Under the pieces are notes generated by a model, which made no database searches, had not been told where the DNA came from, and worked only from the letters and a program-made list of their open reading frames with translations. DNA of 55,592 bases. Origin: Adhaeribacter aerolatus (GTDB lineage Bacteria; Bacteroidota; Bacteroidia; Cytophagales; Hymenobacteraceae). Below, piece after piece: positions 46,803-54,844 of this stretch; the first letter of the stretch is position 1, and each line of letters starts with the position of its first letter. Location of the stretch: positions 1-55,592 of the forward strand of contig NZ_BJYS01000049.1 of the NCBI RefSeq assembly GCF_007991635.1, written 5' to 3'. The translations under genes were made by a program, and so were the position numbers.

Positions 46803-47696
46803 ATGACTAATGTACTTATTACTGGTTGCAGTACCGGGATTGGTTTTGTTACAGCCGAGCTCCTGGCCCGGAAAGGCTATCATGTATATGCTACCATGCG
46901 CAATCCACAAGGCTCTCCCGAATTGGCTCAACTAGCCGAACGAGATAATCTGCCTATTACTATCGCGCCTTTGGACGTAGATTCTGATGAATCGGTAAAA
47001 ACAGCAATAGAGCAAGTGTTGGCACAAGCAGGTCATATAGATGTATTAATCAATAATGCTGGTATTGCGCCTTTGAGTGTAGTTGAAGAAACACCGATAG
47101 ACGTGTACCAACAGGTTATGCAAACAAATTATTTTGGCACCCTGCGTTGTATACAGGCGGTTTTACCTGCTATGCGCGAACGCCGGAGCGGAATGATTGT
47201 TAACATTTCCTCCATATCCGGAAAAGTTTACGCTCCCTATTTCGGCGCTTATTCTGCAACCAAAGCCGCTGTAGAAGCATTAAGCGAATCATTGGCGGGT
47301 GAAGTAGAACCCTTGGGCATTCGGGTGGCAGTGGTTGTGCCTGGAATTATTTACACACCGTTAATGAATAAATTAGACCAAGTAGCGCCTGATACCAACT
47401 ACCCCAACATGGCACGGATGAGGGCGCTTTTACTTTCATCAAAGGAAAATAATATACCTGTTTCGTTAATTAGTAATACTATTTACGAAGTTATAGCTGG
47501 CGAGCGTACTGGTTTCCGGCACGTGGCATCGCCCGACGCCGAGCTATTTTTAAGTTTCCGGGCATCCCTATCAGATGAAGATTGGATTGCTTCGGCGGGC
47601 ATGGATGAAGAAACCTGGATTGCCGGGATGGCCCAAATGGGTATAAATGTTCGGCCTTACCTAAAAACTCCAGTAAATTCACCTGCCACACTCTAA
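46803..47696 (+). CDS. Short-chain dehydrogenase/reductase (SDR)
   Basis: The 297-residue NAD(P)-dependent oxidoreductase begins with the nucleotide motif ITGCSTGIGF (about 6-15). NNAG is at about 88-91. The catalytic Ser lies in NISSISGK (about 140) and the Tyr/Lys pair in YSATKAAVEAL (about 156-160). The layout is that of a classical SDR with an extended C-terminus (about 40 residues). Substrate and direction are not apparent. It is monocistronic; a long REP-like hairpin lies just after the stop codon and may serve as terminator. Confidence 0.92.
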   Translation: MTNVLITGCSTGIGFVTAELLARKGYHVYATMRNPQGSPELAQLAERDNLPITIAPLDVDSDESVKTAIEQVLAQAGHIDVLINNAGIAPLSVVEETPIDVYQQVMQTNYFGTLRCIQAVLPAMRERRSGMIVNISSISGKVYAPYFGAYSATKAAVEALSESLAGEVEPLGIRVAVVVPGIIYTPLMNKLDQVAPDTNYPNMARMRALLLSSKENNIPVSLISNTIYEVIAGERTGFRHVASPDAELFLSFRASLSDEDWIASAGMDEETWIAGMAQMGINVRPYLKTPVNSPATL

Positions 47697-47717
47697 AACC
47701 AGGAAGTTGTCGCTTGT

Positions 47718-47762
47718 TTTCGTTGTGCGTAGAGCGCTTCGTTAACGCCACGCACAACGAAA
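47718..47762. repeat. REP-like hairpin after the SDR gene
   Basis: TTTCGTTGTGCGT and ACGCACAACGAAA form a perfect 13-bp stem around a 19-base spacer. A GCCAGTCTCCGATTGAC stretch follows, which is a degenerate version of the GCCAATC/GATTGGC hairpin found in the other REP copies. It could double as the SDR terminator. Confidence 0.65.
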
Positions 47763-47821
47763 GCCAGTCTCCGATTGACATATTCAGGATTGCAAAGGCC
47801 CTTTATGATTATAATTTGCCA

Positions 47822-48172
47822 TTACTTTCTTACCCAATAATCCCAGACCGTAAACGCTTCCAAAGTTTCCGGGGAGGCTCTTAAATTACTCAATTGGGAG
47901 TAAGCAACAGGGAAGATGTAATCGCCGCTTTGCATCTGAAGGTTAAAATCTTTGCCTGTAAAATCTTCTGGCCGACTAGCAAGCCCCAGTATCTCCACTT
48001 CCTGTAATTCTGTGCTGCCAGCGCGTTTTTTAAGCTGGGCAGTAGCTTTAAACGGGAAAAGGAGGTTTTCTTCCAAATAATTGTACCAACCTGCGCTCGC
48101 CTCTAATTCGTCGTAGCAGTCAACTATAATTTCGTCGTATATCTTTTGTTCTATTTCTTCTTCCGAAAGCAT
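47822..48172 (-). CDS. CcbP-like calcium-binding protein (PF11535 type)
   Basis: This 116-residue acidic protein resembles the cyanobacterial calcium-binding protein CcbP: EEEIEQKIYDEIIVDCYDELEASAGWYNYLEENLLFPF at the N-terminus, EVEILGLASRPEDF in the middle, and a C-terminal AVWDYW-like end (FTVWDYWVRK). CcbP binds Ca2+ at low affinity and tunes calcium during heterocyst development; here the role is unknown. Its ATG is only five bases after the SWIM gene's stop codon, so they are one operon, with the SWIM gene first. Confidence 0.8.
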   Translation of the reverse strand: MLSEEEIEQKIYDEIIVDCYDELEASAGWYNYLEENLLFPFKATAQLKKRAGSTELQEVEILGLASRPEDFTGKDFNLQMQSGDYIFPVAYSQLSNLRASPETLEAFTVWDYWVRK

Positions 48173-48177
48173 GGCCC

Positions 48178-49923
48178 TTATTTTAGAATCTTATTTAATT
48201 CTTCCTGCATGGCCGGGCGGCGCGGATACTTCTCTTTCAGGTACTGCGTCAGCTTTATTATTTTTTCTTTCCCGGCCGGAATATCCTTCATTACTTGCTT
48301 CATTCTTGCAGCCAAATCGGCATAGTCTCTCCGGTCGCTGGCTTTATTTCCGTACTGTTCCAGCGCGGGCAGATATATTTCCAGTAATTCGGCAGGGTAA
48401 CGTGGCGCTAAATAATTGTGGTATGAGAAGGTAGTTTCTAAATTGTTTTCCTGCTGAACCAGTGCTAAAAGCCTATCCCAATACCCCTCCTGAATAAACA
48501 CTGGACCAAGCTGGTACAGCAAAGGCGGATGGGCGGGCTGCCAGTATTTCCCTTTATTTATTTTCCATTCGTGGTTTATCTTCGCTTCGATTTCCCGGAT
48601 GTATTTTTCAATTTCGTTTGGCCATTCCGCCGAGGTAAAAGTTTCTTTCCACAATTTATAATACTCCAGCGTAAATCCCCGGTCGAAAGCAAAGTGGCGG
48701 GCTAAGCGCCGGAGGGTTTCGGTGTCTTTTTCTAAAACGGCTATCCGTAACAATTCTTTTTGCCAGGCGGCTACCGTGCCCGGATGATCTTTTCTTTCGG
48801 CCACCTGAATACCGCCATTAATCAAGTTTTTAGCCGCAATATATTTTTGTTCCGCAATGGCTTTGTTTACTTCGCCCTGCCGCACACTCACAATATCTAA
48901 GTTTTGCTGCACCAGGTCGGCTGCCTCTTTTGTTTTGCCGGTGGCTTCTAAAAAATCTATTTTTCGTTTTAGAAAATATTCTTTCTGGTAACTCTCATAT
49001 TCCCCGGTGAGGCGACGAAGCTGTGTATCTATAAAAGTTAAAAATTCGGCGGGGTGGTTAAGCTGTAGGGCCAGCATCTGGAAGAGGTCGAATAAATCGT
49101 AACCGTAGTCGCCGTAATTAAAATAAACCGGATTATCGAGTTCCGTTTTTAAGAAAATAAATATGCTTTCTTTTAGTTCCGGAGCGGCTTGGCCGGCACC
49201 GGCAATGTTTTGAATAAGTTGTACGGCCTGGTAAATGGTGCTGCCGATATTGCCATTCGAATCATCGCTATTGGTGGAGGCTTCCATCAGGGCTTTTAAA
49301 ACCACACGGGCTAAAGCAAATGCATCGCGAAAGTTATTTTTCCGGATAAATTCTTCGCCGCCAGCCAGTATTTTATCTGCCTCTTTAGCTAAACCATAGG
49401 TGGCCCGGTAATGAATAAAGCCCCGGTCGGTGTATTTCCGGATGAGTTTCTTCATTAAATCTTCGTACTTCCGGCCTACATCTATGCGGTCGTCTTTTTC
49501 GGCAAAATAAAGCTCAAATTCAGTTTTAAAGTTTTTGTCTTTGGCCGCATACCGACGAATAAACTCCTGGTATTCGGACTGGCTGATATTTTGCAGCAAC
49601 TTCTCGAAAACATTTTTCGAGGCGCTTGTTTTGGCTTTCTGGCTTTTTGCTTTTTTAACTTCTTTCTGCAAGGCCAAAAATACGGCCACTGCATGTTTGC
49701 AGATGCGGCCATCGTACGGGCAACTGCAGGAAATTTCAGTTATTTCGTCTTGGCTGGCGAGTGTTACAGTAACCTGGTAGGTGTCGGTGCCCTCCACTTC
49801 GGCCTCCCAGGTGTTCGGTGCGGTTTCTTCGAGCCAGGTTATTGCTTTATTACTATAATATTGTTTTCCCCGCTGCAAAATAGCTGCGTCTATTTGGGTT
49901 TCAAAATTCTGTAGCGTAAGCAT
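48178..49923 (-). CDS. SWIM zinc-finger protein
   Basis: The 581-residue protein has a SWIM motif near the N-terminus: ISCSCPYDGRICKHAVAV with Cys66, Cys68, Cys75 and His77 (CxCx6CxH), which binds zinc and probably nucleic acid or protein. The rest is a long helical, repeat-like region (about 100-575) of TPR-like appearance, with many charged residues. Such SWIM proteins of Bacteroidota have no assigned function. It is the first gene of an operon whose second gene is the CcbP-like protein, five bases apart. Confidence 0.88.
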   Translation of the reverse strand: MLTLQNFETQIDAAILQRGKQYYSNKAITWLEETAPNTWEAEVEGTDTYQVTVTLASQDEITEISCSCPYDGRICKHAVAVFLALQKEVKKAKSQKAKTSASKNVFEKLLQNISQSEYQEFIRRYAAKDKNFKTEFELYFAEKDDRIDVGRKYEDLMKKLIRKYTDRGFIHYRATYGLAKEADKILAGGEEFIRKNNFRDAFALARVVLKALMEASTNSDDSNGNIGSTIYQAVQLIQNIAGAGQAAPELKESIFIFLKTELDNPVYFNYGDYGYDLFDLFQMLALQLNHPAEFLTFIDTQLRRLTGEYESYQKEYFLKRKIDFLEATGKTKEAADLVQQNLDIVSVRQGEVNKAIAEQKYIAAKNLINGGIQVAERKDHPGTVAAWQKELLRIAVLEKDTETLRRLARHFAFDRGFTLEYYKLWKETFTSAEWPNEIEKYIREIEAKINHEWKINKGKYWQPAHPPLLYQLGPVFIQEGYWDRLLALVQQENNLETTFSYHNYLAPRYPAELLEIYLPALEQYGNKASDRRDYADLAARMKQVMKDIPAGKEKIIKLTQYLKEKYPRRPAMQEELNKILK

Positions 49924-50050
49924 GGCTATTTTTACTTAGTAAGTTAAAAACAGTTGTAAGCGACAAGGAGCCTAATTTAAATATTATGGATTGGAATAAA
50001 TGAATATACGCCTACTATTTAACCATTGTTAAAATGAGTCAGCTGCATGG

Positions 50051-50136
50051 AAGAGGTAGGCAAATGGTCTGTTTGTGGTACGCATTACGCCAATCAGAGA
50101 TTGGCTTTCTGAAACGCTAACTCTACGCAAAGCTAA
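50051..50136. repeat. REP-like element, 64 bp identical to 51819-51882
   Basis: The first 64 bases (50051-50114) are identical to 51819-51882. Inside is the hairpin GCCAATC-AGA-GATTGGC. The copy is followed by CGCTAACTCTACGC, a half of the second hairpin that occurs in the other REP elements. It lies between the SWIM gene and the oxidoreductase gene. Confidence 0.85.
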
Positions 50137-50273
50137 GCATAACTAAATAACTAAGAATTTCAATATTTAAATATGCGCTAAAGACTAAATAACCAGAGAA
50201 TATTAGCTGTCTTAAATTTGGCGCTTTTGTCCGGGACAGATAACTTACGCCGCTATTAATAATAAACATTTGT

Positions 50274-51341
50274 ATGCCTGAGACAGTACGCGTCGGATTG
50301 ATTGGCTATGGCATGGCCGGTCAGGTTTTTCATGCTCCCATTATTAGCAGTGTGCCGGGGCTGCACCTGGTTAAAATCCGGGAAACCAAACCCGCCAATA
50401 TCCACCTGGCCAATCAGCGTTACCCCTTCGCCGAGGTAGTAGCCGAAACCAAAGCGATACTGAACGACGAGACCATTAATCTGGTGGTCATTGCCACCCC
50501 CAACCACACCCATTATACGCTGGCCGAAGCGGCGTTGCTGGCCGGAAAACACGTAGTAGTGGATAAGCCTTTTACGGTTACTTCTGCCGAAGCGGATGCG
50601 TTGATTGCCTTGGCTACCCGCCAGAATCTCTTGCTAACGGTACACCACAACCGCCGCTGGGACAGTAATGCCAAAACCCTCCGCCGGGTTATAGCCAGTC
50701 AATTGCTGGGCCGCCTGGCAGAGCTGGAAATCCACTTCGACCGTTTCCGGAATTTCTTTAGGCCGGGAGCCTGGCGCGAAGAAAATATTCCGGGGTCCGG
50801 CATCTTCTACGATTTAGGGCCCCACCTGATAGACGAAGCCCAGGTTTTATTTGGCTTGCCCCTCGCCATAACCGCCGACGAACGGATACAGCGCACCGAT
50901 GGTAAAACCATCGATAATTTTACGGTGATGCTGGATTACGACGCGCTGAAAGTAACTTTAAAAGGCGGCATGCTGGTACGGGAACCCGGGCCTACTTACC
51001 AATTGCTGGGCGAGCAGGGTAGTTATGTAAAATACGGCACCGATGTGCAGGAAGAAGCCCTCAAGGCCGGTTTAACGCCAGTAAATACGCCAGACTGGGG
51101 CATTGAACCGGAATCGCGCTGGGGTAAAATAAACACCGAGTACCAGGGGCAGCACCTGGTGGGTACTATCCAAAGCGAACCCGGCGACTACCGGGAATTT
51201 TATGCCAATGTTTATGCCGCCGTGACCGGGCAGGGACCGTTGGCCGTTACCCCGGAGCAGGCCCGCAACACCATCCGGATTTTAGAATTAGCCCGGCAAA
51301 GCAGTGCCGAGAAAAGGACTATCCCGTGGAGTTATTCGTAA
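50274..51341 (+). CDS. Gfo/Idh/MocA-family oxidoreductase
   Basis: This 355-residue NAD(P)-dependent oxidoreductase has the N-terminal Rossmann motif GLIGYGMAGQVFHAPI (about 8-23). The cofactor loop ATPNHTHY (about 74-81) and VDKPFTVT (about 98-105, usual EKP replaced by DKP) follow. The C-terminal substrate domain carries the YDLGPHLIDEA block with a conserved His. Such enzymes oxidise or reduce sugars, inositols and related compounds. It stands alone between two copies of a REP element. The substrate is unknown. Confidence 0.92.
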   Translation: MPETVRVGLIGYGMAGQVFHAPIISSVPGLHLVKIRETKPANIHLANQRYPFAEVVAETKAILNDETINLVVIATPNHTHYTLAEAALLAGKHVVVDKPFTVTSAEADALIALATRQNLLLTVHHNRRWDSNAKTLRRVIASQLLGRLAELEIHFDRFRNFFRPGAWREENIPGSGIFYDLGPHLIDEAQVLFGLPLAITADERIQRTDGKTIDNFTVMLDYDALKVTLKGGMLVREPGPTYQLLGEQGSYVKYGTDVQEEALKAGLTPVNTPDWGIEPESRWGKINTEYQGQHLVGTIQSEPGDYREFYANVYAAVTGQGPLAVTPEQARNTIRILELARQSSAEKRTIPWSYS

Positions 51342-51440
51342 AATGGGTACTGGTTTAAGATAGTGGCCACCAGGTTATATTTGGTTTCCTCAACCCGCAC
51401 TAACGTACAAGTCAAACCCCGCAATCCCGCCTCAGTTGTC

Positions 51441-51506
51441 AGTTGTGCGGAGAGTTAGCGCAGCGCTCTCCGCACTTTTGGAAAGCCAATCTCTGATTGG
51501 CGTAAT
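51441..51506. repeat. REP-like element between oxidoreductase and RAYT remnant
   Basis: Two hairpins in tandem: GTGCGGAGAG pairs with CTCTCCGCAC (10-bp stem, about 11-base loop), then GCCAATC-TCT-GATTGGC. The element is inverted relative to 51819. It may also act as terminator of the oxidoreductase gene. Confidence 0.8.
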
Positions 51507-51513
51507 AAAAGAT

Positions 51514-51831
51514 TCAGTCAATAAAAGTAATCGGTACCAACCCCGGCAAGCCGCTGTAAGCGCGGGCACTGCTGTACAGGTAGCAGTTAGCTTCCTCTAC
51601 CCAACCTTCCTGCACCGAACTCTGGTGAATATATTCCAGCTTTTGATCAGTGAAATGATTCGTTAGTAATTCCTCGGCGTGGTTATTTTGCTGCCAGAAC
51701 TGGTACTGGGTATTGCGGCTATTTTTACTTGCCGCAAACCAAAACGTATCTAACAGCCTTACAAAATAACTGCCTGCGGGATTGTTTAAGCGGTAAGGCC
51801 TTGGCGTCAGTTGCTTGAAAGAGGTAGGCAA
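51514..51831 (-). pseudogene. RAYT (REP-associated tyrosine transposase) C-terminal remnant
   Basis: The reading frame encodes SFKQLT, then QYQFWQQNNHAEEL, DQKLEYIHQSSVQEGWVEE and YLYSSARAYSGLPGL, the C-terminal half of the RAYT/IS200-like TnpA_REP family. The N-terminal part, which carries the HUH catalytic motif, is missing: the frame breaks off where a REP element (51819-51882) begins. The remnant cannot be active. Its presence explains the REP-like palindromes in the surrounding 8 kb, which RAYTs are known to mobilise. An intact source copy must be elsewhere. Confidence 0.85.
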
Positions 51832-51900
51832 ATGGTCTGTTTGTGGTACGCATTACGCCAATCAGAGATTGGCTTTCTGAAAATGCGGAGAGCGCTGCGC
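51819..51900. repeat. REP-like element at the 5' breakpoint of the RAYT remnant
   Basis: The first 64 bases equal 50051-50114, including GCCAATC-AGA-GATTGGC (about 51857-51873). It continues with ATGCGGAGAGCGCTGCGC, part of the second hairpin. The RAYT frame runs into it, so the insertion or recombination that produced the truncation used this repeat. Confidence 0.85.
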
Positions 51901-51947
51901 ATCACGGGACTTTACCTACGGACAAATTATCAAAATACAAGCCCTAA

Positions 51948-52112
51948 CTAAGCCTTGGTTTTGTCTATCTCGTTCGGCGCATCGCCACTTTTAGGTGTTT
52001 CGCGGTTAGCTTTTTTGGCAGCTAGAAGGCGCTCCTGGTGTTCTTTTTTTTCTTTGAATTCCTTCTGACGCTGCTTCTTCTGTTGATTTTCCGATCTGGT
52101 TCTGGTTGCCAT
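51948..52112 (-). CDS. Small lysine-rich protein
   Basis: A short 54-residue gene starts at 52112 with MATRTRSENQQKKQRQKEF and ends KTKA. It is strongly basic and Glu/Lys/Gln-rich, and predicted as one long helix; there is no membrane segment. I do not recognise a family. The composition and the lack of rare codons make it a plausible small gene, and it lies in a different frame from a longer open stretch (52006-52191) that is less convincing. It could be nucleic-acid binding; that is a guess from charge alone. Confidence 0.5.
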   Translation of the reverse strand: MATRTRSENQQKKQRQKEFKEKKEHQERLLAAKKANRETPKSGDAPNEIDKTKA

Positions 52113-52220
52113 TTCCTGGTTTTATTTTGTTATATGCAGATACTTCGTTTACCCATTCGTTATTTTCAAAGTTACTAAACGGGCCGGGCATTTTGCCATA
52201 GGTATAATTAGGTATAATTG

Positions 52221-52264
52221 TCCCCTGTTGTGCGCAGCGTTAGCACAGTAGCCTACGCACTTTT
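52221..52264. repeat. Degenerate REP-like element
   Basis: The GTTGTGCGCAGCGTTAGCAC block and TACGCAC at the end form an imperfect version of the second REP hairpin. The first hairpin (GCCAATC) is missing. Confidence 0.5.
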
Positions 52265-52380
52265 CACTATTTTACGATTGGCGCTACTAACAAACAGGAA
52301 TATTTAGGCAAGCTCATAGCAGCCGCAGTAAACGTAGCAAAATATTACTTGCTCCAATTCTAACAGATTGATTTTGCGTT

Positions 52381-52509
52381 TTCCTGCCAAAGCGTTTGGT
52401 ACGCTAGAAGTTAATCTAGCAGAATAGTTTGTATATTTTTTCTTACGCCAATCAGAAATTCGCTTTTCTAAAAATGCGTAGCGCGCTGCGCTAATTCTAC
52501 GCATAACAG
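52381..52509. repeat. Long direct repeat with REP, left copy
   Basis: Begins TTCCTGCCAAAGCGTTTGG, continues through an AT-rich middle and ends with the REP part TACGCCAATCAG...GCGTAGCGCGCTGCG...CGCATAACAG. It resembles 53535-53666 over its whole length, in the same orientation. The two copies flank the secreted esterase gene. Confidence 0.75.
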
Positions 52510-52547
52510 GTATATCAGGGGTTAAACATGCCCTGATATATTTTACA

Positions 52548-53414
52548 TTATTTTTGTCTTTTAAAAAATTGCCACGATTCGGTAAAACCATTCACATCTT
52601 CGGGAAAAGCATGCTCCCCGCCGATAACTTTAAGCAGTACGACTTCGGGCTTTCTACCTTTTTTGAAAGTATATTTGGTAATCGTTTGTTTATTGCCCGA
52701 ATTCGAATCCGGCAAAGTTTCTACTTTGGGCTTACCCTTATATCCTGCTAAAGAAGCCCAATAGGTAAAGGTATTTTCCGTGGAAAGCACGCGGCCAAAC
52801 GAACTGCCATTTACCTTCATTTCGCCGCCGGTATAAGGGTTAACAGCATCATTGGTACCGTTAATAATCATAACGGGTACCGGCTTTTTTGCTTCTTCAC
52901 AATCTAAATTGGTCTGGTCCGGCAAATTGGCCACAATGGCGCTTATCCCTTTGCATTTATCGGGCATGGTTAAGGCCAACTTATAAGCCATGTGGCCCCC
53001 ACCCGACAAACCAATGGCATAAAAATGCTTACCGTTTACCCCGTAATTTTTATTAAAGTAGTGCAGCATGGCTTCGAAAAAGGCCTGCTCGTTAATATTT
53101 TCCTGGTTAGCAACACTGGTAGCCGATTTACGGCACTCATTCCAGTAGCGCTTGTAACCATCCGGATAAACCAATAGAAATGGTTCTTTGCCGGCTTCCT
53201 TTTCCAAATTCTCGGCGGGTTTCATCATGCCTTGCCCATTTCCACCGGACCCGTGCAGGACAAATATCAGATTAAAATTCTGAGTAGTATGGTTCGGCTT
53301 TTGGAAGTGAAACGTGCGATAGTGGTTTTCAATTAAAACTGAATCGGTAAGTACCTGACTTGTGGCGGTAAGAAAGCAAAAAACAAATAATAGCAAGCAG
53401 GCACATTTCTTCAT
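52548..53414 (-). CDS. Secreted LpqC/PHB-depolymerase-like esterase
   Basis: I start at 53414 (MKKCACLLLFVFCFLTATS), which gives a clean signal peptide; the frame is open 29 residues upstream, but that stretch is not signal-like. The mature enzyme is an alpha/beta hydrolase: FVLHGSGGNGQGM is the oxyanion region, GLSGGGHMAY holds the Ser nucleophile, INGTNDAVNPY the Asp, and GGEHAFPED the His. The closest family is LpqC/feruloyl-esterase-like PHB depolymerases. It acts outside the cytoplasm, but the substrate is unknown. It is flanked on both sides by about 130-bp direct repeats, like a cassette. Confidence 0.88.
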   Translation of the reverse strand: MKKCACLLLFVFCFLTATSQVLTDSVLIENHYRTFHFQKPNHTTQNFNLIFVLHGSGGNGQGMMKPAENLEKEAGKEPFLLVYPDGYKRYWNECRKSATSVANQENINEQAFFEAMLHYFNKNYGVNGKHFYAIGLSGGGHMAYKLALTMPDKCKGISAIVANLPDQTNLDCEEAKKPVPVMIINGTNDAVNPYTGGEMKVNGSSFGRVLSTENTFTYWASLAGYKGKPKVETLPDSNSGNKQTITKYTFKKGRKPEVVLLKVIGGEHAFPEDVNGFTESWQFFKRQK

Positions 53415-53534
53415 GAACAACTGATTAAGATAATTTGGGCTGAATATAATAATTTTTTCCTGCTCGTATAACCAACTAAAGTTAACCGAAGCAGCAAACA
53501 ATAAACTGGAATTTAAACAGCCAAGCCTTGAGAA

Positions 53535-53666
53535 TTCCTACCAAAGCGTTTGGTACGCCAGATGCTAAAAGAATAGAACAGAATAGTTGATATATTTCTT
53601 ATTACACCAATCAGCGATTGGCTTTCCGGAAAATGCGTAGAGCAAAGCGCTAACTCTCCGCATAGC
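53535..53666. repeat. Long direct repeat with REP, right copy
   Basis: TTCCTACCAAAGCGTTTGG starts the repeat, ACACCAATCAGCGATTGGC is the first REP hairpin, and ATGCGTAGAGC...GCTAACTCTCCGCAT the second. It matches 52381-52509 in order and orientation with scattered differences. Open minus-strand frames over it (53565-53987) are not considered genes. Confidence 0.75.
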
Positions 53667-53693
53667 TACGAATCTAAACTTACAAACTAATTT

Positions 53694-53735
53694 ACGACAA
53701 ATGTCGTTAATATAACGACAAAGGTTGTATATTTG
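53694..53735 (+). promoter_or_regulatory. Operator/promoter of the Xre-RES toxin-antitoxin operon
   Basis: ACGACA-AA-TGTCGT (53694-53707) and TGTCGTTA-ATA-TAACGACA (53702-53720) are two perfect palindromes that share a half-site, giving three half-sites in alternating orientation. TATATTTG (53728-53735) just downstream fits the Bacteroidota -7 element TAnnTTTG, and the ATG at 53751 follows at a short distance. This is the layout expected for an auto-repressed toxin-antitoxin promoter, where the antitoxin binds the operator and covers the -33 region. Confidence 0.75.
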
Positions 53736-53750
53736 GATAAAGGCAGTTAA

Positions 53751-54338
53751 ATGGATAGCAAAACAAAACATAGTTCCGGGCAAAAAATAGATAAAGTGCA
53801 GGACCTCTCCACAACAGCAACTACCTTTAAAACCAGGAAAGGGAAAGCCGATAATAAATATAATAAAGTTAACGAGCTTCATGCTCCTGGTCAAGTTAGT
53901 AAATCTATGCAGGGCGCGCCGGCTAAAAAACTTACTAGGACTAACCTGGCAGAAATCGCCGACCAAGATGTATATACCCTCATTCAAACGGTTCGGGCCG
54001 GATTGCCTTTTGATTTGTATCAGGAATTAGTGAAAGCTATGCCTTTTACCCCGGCCGATTGGGCGGCTTACCTCCATTTGTCCGACCGTACCCTGCAGCG
54101 ATATAAGAAAGAGGCAGCCACTTTTGATGCGCTTCAATCGGAGAAAATACTAGAGATTTTGCTTGTGTTTAAAAAGGGAACGGAAGTTTTTGAAGATAAA
54201 GAAAATTTTGCTGCCTGGCTGGAAGCTACTAATGTAGCTTTGGGCCACGTTAAACCCAAAGATTTGCTCGATAGCAGTTTCGGAATAAATTTACTGCGGG
54301 ATGAATTAATCCGGATTGAACACGGCGTGCTGGCATGA
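53751..54338 (+). CDS. Xre/MbcA/ParS-family antitoxin
   Basis: The 195-residue protein is the antitoxin of a Xre-RES system. A disordered, Lys/Thr/Ser-rich N-terminus (about 1-60) is followed by a Xre-like helix-turn-helix (FTPADWAAYLHLSDRTLQRY, about 100-120) and the MbcA/ParS toxin-binding domain (ILLVFKKGTEVFEDKENFAAWLEATNVALGHVKPKDLL, about 140-180). The C-terminus LIRIEHGVLA probably enters the toxin active site, as in known pairs. It overlaps the toxin gene by four bases (ATGA), implying coupled translation. It is likely to repress its own promoter through the palindromes directly upstream. Confidence 0.93.
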   Translation: MDSKTKHSSGQKIDKVQDLSTTATTFKTRKGKADNKYNKVNELHAPGQVSKSMQGAPAKKLTRTNLAEIADQDVYTLIQTVRAGLPFDLYQELVKAMPFTPADWAAYLHLSDRTLQRYKKEAATFDALQSEKILEILLVFKKGTEVFEDKENFAAWLEATNVALGHVKPKDLLDSSFGINLLRDELIRIEHGVLA

Positions 54339-54796
54339 TTGTTTTCCGGCTGAGTAAAAAACAATATTGTACCGCCCTCTCCGGCACCGGCGCGTATTTA
54401 GCCGGCGGGCGCTGGAACAGCAAAGGAACAGCCTTGCTTTACACCGCCGAATCGCGGGCGCTTTGTATGGCCGAAGTAGCGGTACACCTGCCCATTGGGA
54501 TTGTGCCCAAAGATTACTTTTTAGTAACCCTCGAAATTCCGGACGAAGATACCGAAACCGTAGAACTCAGCAGCCTGGCGCCCGACTGGCATACTTTCCC
54601 GCATTTAACCGCTACACAACAAATTGGTGATAATTTTGTAAAAGCCGGCCAGTTTCTGGCTTTGAAAGTACCCTCCGCGGTAGTACCCGGCGATTTTAAT
54701 TATTTGCTCAATCCGCAACATCCCAATTGGGCTAAGATAACCCTGGTCGGGGAGCCAACGCCTTTTCCTTTCGACAGTCGCCTGTTCAGAAGTTAA
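54335..54796 (+). CDS. RES-domain toxin (NAD+ phosphorylase family)
   Basis: RES toxins degrade NAD+ by phosphorolysis and stop growth or kill the cell; the antitoxin blocks the active site. This 153-residue protein shows the conserved RES features: FRLSKKQYCTALSGTGAYLAGGRWNSKGTALLYTAESRALCMAEVAVHL in three blocks near the N-terminus (Arg, GGRWN and the Glu in AEVAVH), and VPSAVVPGDFNYLLNPQHP near the C-terminus. It is normal in length. It is co-translated with the antitoxin gene upstream. REP-like DNA follows the stop codon. Confidence 0.93.
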   Translation: MIVFRLSKKQYCTALSGTGAYLAGGRWNSKGTALLYTAESRALCMAEVAVHLPIGIVPKDYFLVTLEIPDEDTETVELSSLAPDWHTFPHLTATQQIGDNFVKAGQFLALKVPSAVVPGDFNYLLNPQHPNWAKITLVGEPTPFPFDSRLFRS

Positions 54797-54844
54797 TTCC
54801 CTTCTTTCGGTTAGGAACCAGCGCAGCATTAAACCCAGTTGACC

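Noticed and set aside
52006-52191. 61-residue minus-strand open frame
   Set aside because: A different frame of the same DNA (52112 to 51948) gives a more natural Lys/Glu-rich protein with a cleaner start and end.
52304-52591. 95-residue minus-strand open frame
   Set aside because: It is mostly repeat DNA (52381-52509) and overlaps the end of the esterase gene; no domain is seen.
53565-53987. 140-residue minus-strand open frame over the REP repeat and antitoxin start
   Set aside because: It runs antisense through the start of the antitoxin gene and through repeat DNA. The same words (MRR-S-A...YAF) appear in another repeat copy, so it is repeat read-through, not a gene.
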